From assembly GCF_024753145.1 (NCBI RefSeq), contig NZ_JANUGU010000001.1, forward strand, positions 930,001 through 994,000: a stretch of DNA of 64,000 nucleotides. Reading direction: 5' to 3'. A model generated the notes under the pieces. That model was not told the DNA's origin and did not search any database. It worked only from the letters and a program-made list of their open reading frames with translations. Positions 17,701 through 23,957 of this stretch are shown here, one piece after another. Within the stretch, counting starts at the first letter, position 1. Each line of letters begins with the position of its first letter. The position numbers were made by a program, and so were the translations under genes. The stretch is from Massilia terrae. GTDB taxonomy: Bacteria; Pseudomonadota; Gammaproteobacteria; Burkholderiales; Burkholderiaceae_D.

Positions 17701-18897
17701 ATGATGCGTGCACCGATCCGTATGACCTTGCTTGCCGTGGCCCTGGCCGCCGCGCTGCCGGCGCTGGCCCAGGACTACCCGCAGCCTACCGCGGCCATGC
17801 AGGCCATTATCGACAAGGACACCAGCCGCCACTTCGGCGATGCCCCGGTGGACGGCGGCCCCGTTGCAAGCGACCTGTCGCCCGCGATCGAGCCGGCCGC
17901 CATCGACAAGGCGCTGCGCAAGGTGGCCGACTGGCAGCTGGCCCGGACCCGGCCATATTTCTCGCTCATCTGGACCGAGAGCGTGACCTACGCCGGCTTC
18001 ATGGCGGCGTCCGAAGCGACCGGGGACCCCAAGTACCGCGATGCGATGCGCGACATGGCGCGCCAGTTCGAGTTCAAGCTGCGCAACCGGCTGCCCAATG
18101 CGGATGACCTGTCGGTCGGCCAGACCTACCTCGAGCTGTACTTCCAGGACAAGCAGCAGTCCGACATCGGCCCGCTGCGCGGCGCGATGGACGAGCTGCT
18201 GCCGCTGGATACGCTCAAGCCGAACGATGCGCGCATCCCCTGGTGGTGGTGCGACGCGCTGTTCATGGCGCCGCCGGTCTGGGTCAAGATGTACAAGGCC
18301 ACCGGCGAGCGAAAGTACCTCGACTACGTGCACCTGAACTGGAAGCGCACCTACGACGCCCTGTACGACAAGGAAGAGCACCTGTACGCGCGCGACGCCG
18401 GCTATATCGGCAAGCGCGAGCCCAACGGCCAGAAGATCTTCTGGTCGCGCGGCGAGGGCTGGGTGATGGGCGGCATCGCGCGCATCCTCGACTACGTGCC
18501 GCAGGACGATCCGCAGCGCGGCTTCTACATCCAGCAGCTGCGCGAGATGTCGGAGCGGATCGCCGGCCTGCAGGGGCCGGACGGCCTGTGGCACGCCGGG
18601 CTGCTCGATCCGAAGACCTATCCGCTGCCTGAAACCTCGGGTTCGGCGCTGTTCGTGTTTGCGATGGCCTACGGCGTCAACCACGGCATCCTGGATGCGG
18701 CGCGCTACAAGCCGGTGATCGCCAAGGCGTGGGCGGGACTGCTGCGCAATGTGTATGCGGACGGCCGCCTCGGGAACATCCAGCAGACCGGCGCCGAGCC
18801 GGCCTTCTACCGCCCGACCTCGAGCTTCGACTACGGTGTCGGCGGCTTCATGCTGGCGGCGGCGGAACTGAAGCGGATGGCGCAGGGGGCCAAGTGA
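17701..18897 (+). CDS. GH105 unsaturated rhamnogalacturonyl hydrolase
   Basis: Removes the 4,5-unsaturated galacturonosyl residue left by rhamnogalacturonan lyases (YteR/YesR family, alpha/alpha toroid). The 398-residue product has a signal peptide (TLLAVALAAALPALAQ-DY). Family features are 'WWWCDALFMAPPVWVKM' holding the likely catalytic Asp, 'FWSRGEGWVMGGIARILDYVP' and 'ETSGSALFVFAMAYGVN' further on. It follows the rhamnosidase gene by 34 bases and overlaps rhaU by TGATG. ATG 17701 and ATG 17704 are both possible starts. A second, divergent GH105 is encoded at 27383-28795. Confidence 0.9.
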   Translation: MMRAPIRMTLLAVALAAALPALAQDYPQPTAAMQAIIDKDTSRHFGDAPVDGGPVASDLSPAIEPAAIDKALRKVADWQLARTRPYFSLIWTESVTYAGFMAASEATGDPKYRDAMRDMARQFEFKLRNRLPNADDLSVGQTYLELYFQDKQQSDIGPLRGAMDELLPLDTLKPNDARIPWWWCDALFMAPPVWVKMYKATGERKYLDYVHLNWKRTYDALYDKEEHLYARDAGYIGKREPNGQKIFWSRGEGWVMGGIARILDYVPQDDPQRGFYIQQLREMSERIAGLQGPDGLWHAGLLDPKTYPLPETSGSALFVFAMAYGVNHGILDAARYKPVIAKAWAGLLRNVYADGRLGNIQQTGAEPAFYRPTSSFDYGVGGFMLAAAELKRMAQGAK

Positions 18898-19211
18898 TGA
18901 ACGGGCGCGCCTTCCGCATGAAGCTCAAGCCGGGCACGGTCGAGGAGTACCGTCGCCGGCACGACGAGATCTGGCCGGAACTGGCGCGCGCCTTGCGCGA
19001 CGCCGGCGTCTACGATTACTCGATCTTCCTCGACGAGGAGACCCTGCACCTGTTCGCGGTGCTCAAGCTGTGGCCCGACCACAAGCTTGGCGCGCTGCCG
19101 GAGCAACCCGTGATGCAGCGCTGGTGGGACTACATGGCCGACCTGATGGAGGTCGAGCCGAGCAAGCGGCCGCGCGAGTGGCCGCTGCAGCAGATGTTCC
19201 ACCTGCCCTGA
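18897..19211 (+). CDS. rhaU: L-rhamnose mutarotase
   Basis: Interconverts alpha and beta anomers of L-rhamnose, speeding entry into the isomerase. The 104-residue length equals that of E. coli RhaM. The catalytic Tyr18 and His22 are at the same positions (EEYRRRHDEIWPEL), and the paired Trp76-Trp77 (QRWWDYM) and the C-terminal 'MFHLP' are conserved. The ATG overlaps the preceding GH105 stop (TGATG), so translation is coupled. In rhizobia rhaU lies between rhaQ and rhaK; here it has moved to the end of the rhaDI-hydrolase unit. The stop is only 13 bases from the end of the convergent esterase gene. Confidence 0.93.
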   Translation: MNGRAFRMKLKPGTVEEYRRRHDEIWPELARALRDAGVYDYSIFLDEETLHLFAVLKLWPDHKLGALPEQPVMQRWWDYMADLMEVEPSKRPREWPLQQMFHLP

Positions 19212-19224
19212 GCGGCCCCCGTGC

Positions 19225-20130
19225 TTACTTGGCCGGATCGAGCAGGCCGCGGTCGCGCAGCCATTCCTCGGCGCGGCGCGGCCACTGCGAGGCGGTGCCA
19301 AGACCCTGGCGCATGCCCATGCCGTGGGCGCCGTGTTCGAACAGGTACATCTCGGCCGGCACATGGGCACGTGTGAGCGCCTGGTAGAACATGATGCTGT
19401 TCTCGACCGGGACGGTCTTGTCCTCCTGGGTGTGGATCAGCAGCGTCGGCGGGGTATCGGGCTTCACCTGCTTCTCGAGGGACATCAGCTGCACCAGCTC
19501 CGGGCTCGGGTTCGCGCCGATCAGCGCGTTGCGCGAGCCCTTGTGGGCATACGGCGGCTCCATCGTGATCACCGGGTACATCAGCACCAGGAAGTCCGGG
19601 CGCGCGCTGACCGCGTCGAGCGGCGCGCCGGTGCGGCCGAGTGGGTTGTCGAACAGGGTGCCGGCGCTGGCCGCCAGGTGGCCGCCGGCCGAGCTGCCCA
19701 TCACGCCGATGCGCTCGGGGCGCACGTGCAGTTCCGCCGCATGGGCGCGCACATAGCGCACCGCGCGCAGCACGTCCTGCAGCGGGGCAGGGTGGCCGAA
19801 TTCCTTCATCCGGTACTTGAGCACGAAGCTGGTCACGCCGAGGGTGCTGAGCCAGTTGGCGTATTGCTCGCCTTCGCGGTCCGTCGAAAGGCGCACATAA
19901 CCGCCGCCAGGAGCGATAATCACGGCGGTGCCGTTGGGGTGGTCGACCGCGGGGCCGTACATCGTGATGGTCGGCTCGCTGACGTTTTCGGTGTGGCCCT
20001 TCTCGTTGATTTCGGGGCCGGTCTGCTTGGCGCCGGGAACACCTTCGGGCCACAGCGGGATGACGGTAGGTGCGGCATCGGCAGCGGCCACGGTGGCCGC
20101 CAGCAGCAGGGCAAGGGCATAACGCTTCAT
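19225..20130 (-). CDS. Exported alpha/beta hydrolase, acetylxylan/pectin esterase-like
   Basis: Probably removes acetyl or acyl groups from plant polysaccharides. The 301-residue product has a signal peptide (MKRYALALLLAATVAAADA), an oxyanion-hole segment 'IIAPGGGYVRLS', the nucleophile elbow GVMGSSAGGH and late 'HTQEDKTVPV' (Asp) and 'EHGAHGMGM' (His) segments that complete the triad. This pattern is the BD-FAE/Axe7-like esterase group often found in pectin and xylan clusters. ATG 20130 has GGAGA 6 bases upstream; an ATG at 20151 would place extra charged residues before the signal peptide. It diverges from the DUF1080 gene with only 39 bases between starts. Confidence 0.8.
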   Translation of the reverse strand: MKRYALALLLAATVAAADAAPTVIPLWPEGVPGAKQTGPEINEKGHTENVSEPTITMYGPAVDHPNGTAVIIAPGGGYVRLSTDREGEQYANWLSTLGVTSFVLKYRMKEFGHPAPLQDVLRAVRYVRAHAAELHVRPERIGVMGSSAGGHLAASAGTLFDNPLGRTGAPLDAVSARPDFLVLMYPVITMEPPYAHKGSRNALIGANPSPELVQLMSLEKQVKPDTPPTLLIHTQEDKTVPVENSIMFYQALTRAHVPAEMYLFEHGAHGMGMRQGLGTASQWPRRAEEWLRDRGLLDPAK

Positions 20131-20169
20131 CGAATCTCCAATTTTCTTCACTGATCAAACAGGCACAAC

Positions 20170-20808
20170 ATGGTAAAGCTTTCTATGGCAGCCGGGGTAT
20201 TTGCACTGGCCGCAATCGCGGGCTGCGCAAGCGCGGGGCCGCTGTTCAACGGGCGCGATTTCGACGGCTTCGAGCTGTCCACCGGCACGCCGGCGGCGCT
20301 GTCCGATGTCTTCGTCCAGCGTCCCGACGGTGTGATCGCGGTGACCGGCAAACCGTCCGGCTTCCTGGCTTCGCGCGCCACCTACACCAACTACCGGCTG
20401 CACGTGGAGTATCGCTGGAGCGGGAAGCCCGGCAACAGTGGCGTCCTGCTGCACATCGCCTCCGGCCCGAAGGATGGCGTGTGGCCGGTGAGCCAGCAGG
20501 TGCAGACCAAGCACGGTTTCAACGGCGACCTGCTGCCGATGGCCGGCGCGCGTTTTGCCGAACCGCTGACCACCGCGCCGGGCGCCTACCCGCCGATCAA
20601 GGGCCACACGGCGCCCGACAGCGAGAAGCCGGCCGGCGAGTGGAACAGCATCGATGTCGTGTGCCAGGATGGCGCGATCGACGTCAGCATCAACGGCGTG
20701 GCGCAGAACCGCGTGACGCGATCCGACCCGGCTTCCGGCCACGTCGGCTTCCAGCTGGAGGGCGCGCCCTACGAGCTGCGCAACGTGACCATCGAGCCGC
20801 TGGACTGA
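20170..20808 (+). CDS. DUF1080 / 3-keto-disaccharide-hydrolase-domain lipoprotein
   Basis: The 212-residue lipoprotein has a lipobox LAAIAGC (Cys19) and a single concanavalin-like DUF1080 domain: 'LFNGRDFDGFEL', 'NYRLHVEYRWSGKPGNSGVLLHI', 'EWNSIDVVCQDGAIDVSINGV' and 'GHVGFQLEGAPYELRNVTI'. Members of this family cleave 3-keto-glycosides in sugar oxidation pathways, but many are uncharacterised and accompany polysaccharide operons. A start sits 39 bases from the divergent esterase. No 3-oxidising dehydrogenase is nearby, so a direct lyase or binding role on pectin is as likely. The domain call is secure; the function is not. Confidence 0.75.
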   Translation: MVKLSMAAGVFALAAIAGCASAGPLFNGRDFDGFELSTGTPAALSDVFVQRPDGVIAVTGKPSGFLASRATYTNYRLHVEYRWSGKPGNSGVLLHIASGPKDGVWPVSQQVQTKHGFNGDLLPMAGARFAEPLTTAPGAYPPIKGHTAPDSEKPAGEWNSIDVVCQDGAIDVSINGVAQNRVTRSDPASGHVGFQLEGAPYELRNVTIEPLD

Positions 20809-20817
20809 CATCGGCGG

Positions 20818-22158
20818 CTACTGGCCGCGCTTGAGCCAGTCCTCCGGGACCGGCACGATGCAAATGTTCATGGTGCGGCCGTCCGCCGACAGCATCGCCG
20901 ATTCGATCTCGATCGCGGTGCCGTCCGGCTTGAAGGTCGGGTGCGGATGGTCGCCGGCGGTGGTCTTGTGGCCGGTGGTAAGCATCTTCATTTCGTGCGT
21001 CTTGCGGTCGATGATGTAGACGCTGCGCGAGAAGTCGTCGCCCACCGCCCAGCGGCCGTCCGGCGAGCCATGCACGTGCCAGAAGCCGCTGCCGGATGGC
21101 GTCTGGCCGACGATCTGCATCTGGCGCGTGCGCAGGTTGACGATCGCCAGGCCGCTCGGCTTTTCGCGGGTGCCGGTTGCGCCCCAGCCGTCATCGTGGC
21201 CCGGATTGGCGCCTTCCCAGCCGGTGGTCGGTTCCTGCACCGATTGCGGTGCGCCCGGGATCTGGCGGTGGCCGAGGATCGCCATCGCCACTTCATCCCG
21301 CGAGATCACCGCTTCGTGCGTGACCCATTCGTACGGCGCTTCCGGGTAGAGCGGGCGCAGGCCGCTGCCGTCTGCGCGCACGGTCCAGGTGCGCTGCGGC
21401 GCCTTGCCGCCGGTCTCCCAGCAGAACACGATCTCGCCCGCGTTCCACAGGTTGGCCTGGATATGGCCGACCTGGAACGGGACCGACACCACGTGGCGGA
21501 TCTCGCCGGTGCGCACGTTCACGCGCGCGATGCCGGCCGGGCCGGCGCCCATGTGGCGTGGACCGAAGGCCGGCTGGAGCTTGGTCCCGGCCGGCAGGTA
21601 TTTGGCGGCGGCGTCGCGGCCGATGCCGAAGTACAGCCACTCCTCGTCCGCATCGAGCGCGGTATTGCCGTTGGCCTGGAGCTCCGCCGGCAGGGTGCCG
21701 GTCACGCGCTGGTAAGCATCCGCTTTCTTGAGCGTGCCCGCGGCGCTGTCGGCGAACAGCTTGGCCAGATCGACTTCGACCACCTGCTGTCCGCTGCCTG
21801 CCTGGCGCAGGAAGTACAGCTTCATTGAATGCCGCGCCGCGTTCAGCATGCCGCTGTAGCCGCCTTCGGTGACTTGCACGATGTCGCCGGTTTTCTCGTT
21901 GACGGCCATCGCCTCGCCCTGCACCATGTGCGAGCGGAAGATTACCCATTTTCCGTCGGCGGTCCACTGCGGGTGGGTCGGGTAGATCTTGGCGTCGCCG
22001 TGCGGCTGGCTGGTGAGGAAGGTCAGCATGGTGCCGGTGACGGGGTCCTTGACGACCTTGCGTTCGGACGGGAATCGCTGGCCGATGCCGGCGTGCGCGC
22101 AAGGCGCGGCAAGCACCGCCGCGAGCAGGCAGGCATACCAGGGAGGGCGTATGGACAT
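20818..22158 (-). CDS. Exported PL22-like (oligogalacturonate lyase-type) beta-propeller protein
   Basis: The 446-residue protein has a signal peptide (SIRPPWYACLLAAVLAAPCAHA) and a seven-bladed propeller with TolB/PD40-like repeats: 'HPQWTADGKWVIFRS', 'THEAVISRDEVAM', 'GFWHVHGSPDGRWAV' and 'GDHPHPTFKPDGTAIEI'. The spaced His residues (HVH, HPH) resemble the Mn-binding His set of PL22 oligogalacturonate lyases, but overall resemblance is weaker than for the PL22 at 28815. ATG 22158 follows GGAG with a 10-base gap; longer upstream starts lack a good site. It ends 9 bases from the convergent DUF1080 gene and diverges from the CE12 operon. A role in binding or cleaving unsaturated galacturonides is inferred. 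Confidence 0.6.
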   Translation of the reverse strand: MSIRPPWYACLLAAVLAAPCAHAGIGQRFPSERKVVKDPVTGTMLTFLTSQPHGDAKIYPTHPQWTADGKWVIFRSHMVQGEAMAVNEKTGDIVQVTEGGYSGMLNAARHSMKLYFLRQAGSGQQVVEVDLAKLFADSAAGTLKKADAYQRVTGTLPAELQANGNTALDADEEWLYFGIGRDAAAKYLPAGTKLQPAFGPRHMGAGPAGIARVNVRTGEIRHVVSVPFQVGHIQANLWNAGEIVFCWETGGKAPQRTWTVRADGSGLRPLYPEAPYEWVTHEAVISRDEVAMAILGHRQIPGAPQSVQEPTTGWEGANPGHDDGWGATGTREKPSGLAIVNLRTRQMQIVGQTPSGSGFWHVHGSPDGRWAVGDDFSRSVYIIDRKTHEMKMLTTGHKTTAGDHPHPTFKPDGTAIEIESAMLSADGRTMNICIVPVPEDWLKRGQ

Positions 22159-22301
22159 GATGGTTTTGTCTCCGTTTGTCATGACAAATCGGGCCATTGT
22201 CGCGCTACGTGTAGGCATTATCGAATCAATCTGGTGATTCTTTCGGACGAGGGGAGACCGGTGTGATTTTGCTCGCATAGAATCTGCTCATCCTGACCAC
22301 G
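22159..22301. promoter_or_regulatory. Divergent control region of PL22-like gene and CE12-PL26 operon
   Basis: A perfect 14-base palindrome TTTGTCATGACAAA (22175-22188) sits 17 bases upstream of the PL22-like start, where a bound repressor would block it. On the plus side there is GAATCA-N6-TGATTC (22223-22240) and a good -10 box TAGAAT (22278-22283) without a clear -35, suggesting an activated promoter with a start near 22290. Confidence 0.5.
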
Positions 22302-23957
22302 ATGATGATCACCATGCGCTTCCCAACCATCCACGCGCTTGCCGCCTTGCTGTTCGCCTCCGCGCTGTCGGCGCAGGCGCAGCAGCCGCTGCCTCCCGCT
22401 GTCAATACCGATCCCGCGCGCGCCCAGGTGGTGCTGCCGGAACCGGCCAACCCGGCGCTGCCTTCGCTGATCCTGATCGGCGATTCCACGGTCCGCAACG
22501 GCCGCGACGACGGCCAGAACAAAGGCCCTGCCGGCCAGTGGGGCTGGGGCCACCTGATCGCGCAGAGCTTCGATCCGAACAAGGTGAACGTGGTGAACCG
22601 CGCAGTGGGCGGACTGTCCAGCCGCACCTACCTCACCAGCGGCCACTGGGCGCGTACGCTGGCTTTCGTGAGGCCGGGCGACGTGGTGATCATGCAGTTC
22701 GGGCACAACGATGCGGCGCCGCTGAACGACGACAAGCGTGCGCGCGGCACCATCAAGGGTGTGGGCGAGGAGAGCCAGGAAATCGACAACATGCTCACCC
22801 ACCAGCACGAGGTAGTGCACAGCTACGGCTGGTACCTGCGCAAATTCGTCGCCGACATTCGTGCCAAGGGCGCCACGCCGGTCATCTGCTCGCTGATCCC
22901 GCGCAAGGCCTGGGACGAGCAGGGCAAGATTCGCCGCAACAGGAACGACTACGCCGGCTGGGCCGGACAGGTGGCGCAGCAAGAGCATGTGGGCTTCATC
23001 GACCTGAACGAAATGACCGCCGCGCGCTACGACCAGATGGGCCACGACGCGGTGATGGGGATGTTCCCGCTGACGAATCCGGACGAACACGTGCACACCA
23101 ACTGGGCCGGCGCCGAGCTGAATGCGCAGATGGTGGTGCAGGGCCTGAGGCAGCTGGGCGACAAGCGCGTTCTCGCCTGGCTCAAGCCAGCCGAGGACGA
23201 CCGGCCGGTGCTGGATGCGAAAACGGTGCGCGAAGAGCGTCCGCTCGATCCTTCGCTGCCGACGCTGTTCCTGGTTGGCGACTCGACCGTGAAGAGCGGT
23301 GGCTTCAAGGGGGCGATCGGCTGGGGCGAGCGTATCGGGCCGAACTTCGACAGCCGCAAGATCAACGTCGTCAACGCCGCCATCGGCGGGCGCAGCAGCC
23401 GCACCTACCTCAACGAAGGCCGCTGGGACAAAGTGCTGTCGCAGATGAAGAAGGGCGATTTCGTCATCATCCAGTTCGGCCACAATGACGGCGGCAAGAT
23501 TGGCGACCCGGCCATGAAAGGCCGCGCATCGGGTCCGGGCACCGGTCCCGAAACCGTCGAGGACACCCGGCCGGATGGCGCAAAGGAGCAGGTGCACACC
23601 TTCGGCTGGTACATGGCCCGCTACGTGGCCGATGCCCGCGCGAAGGGCGTGACCGTGATCGTCGCTTCGCCGGTGCCGCACCGCGACCGCTGGGAACAGG
23701 CGCGCGACTTCGGCAATTTTGCCGAGTGGGACAAGCAGGTGGCCGATGCCGGCGGCGCGCTGTTCATGGACCTGACGATGGTGGTCACCGACGGCTATCG
23801 CAAGATCGGCGCGGACAAGGTCAATACCTTCTTCGCCGACGCGCGCACCCATACCAACCAGGAGGGCGCGGATTTCACCGCCGCGCGCGTGGTCGCGGGA
23901 TTGCATGCCTTGCCGGGTGATCCGCTCGGTCCGTACTTTGCTCAGGTGGCCAAATGA
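22302..23957 (+). CDS. Tandem CE12 rhamnogalacturonan acetylesterase (two SGNH domains)
   Basis: Deacetylates rhamnogalacturonan. The 551-residue exported protein (signal peptide to about ALSAQA-QQ) contains two SGNH/GDSL domains of about 245 residues. The first has LIGDSTVRN, 'VGGLSSRTYL', 'MQFGHNDAAP' and 'HVHTNWAGAE'; the second has LVGDSTVKS, 'IGGRSSRTYL', 'IQFGHNDGGK' and 'RTHTNQEGAD'. Both keep the Ser, Gly, Asn and His blocks, so both look active. In both the Asp before the catalytic His is spaced DxxxH (DEHVH, DARTH) rather than the usual DxxH. ATG 22302, 22305 and 22314 are all possible; none has a strong ribosome site. First gene of a five-gene plus-strand operon, overlapping PL26 by ATGA. 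Confidence 0.85.
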   Translation: MMITMRFPTIHALAALLFASALSAQAQQPLPPAVNTDPARAQVVLPEPANPALPSLILIGDSTVRNGRDDGQNKGPAGQWGWGHLIAQSFDPNKVNVVNRAVGGLSSRTYLTSGHWARTLAFVRPGDVVIMQFGHNDAAPLNDDKRARGTIKGVGEESQEIDNMLTHQHEVVHSYGWYLRKFVADIRAKGATPVICSLIPRKAWDEQGKIRRNRNDYAGWAGQVAQQEHVGFIDLNEMTAARYDQMGHDAVMGMFPLTNPDEHVHTNWAGAELNAQMVVQGLRQLGDKRVLAWLKPAEDDRPVLDAKTVREERPLDPSLPTLFLVGDSTVKSGGFKGAIGWGERIGPNFDSRKINVVNAAIGGRSSRTYLNEGRWDKVLSQMKKGDFVIIQFGHNDGGKIGDPAMKGRASGPGTGPETVEDTRPDGAKEQVHTFGWYMARYVADARAKGVTVIVASPVPHRDRWEQARDFGNFAEWDKQVADAGGALFMDLTMVVTDGYRKIGADKVNTFFADARTHTNQEGADFTAARVVAGLHALPGDPLGPYFAQVAK

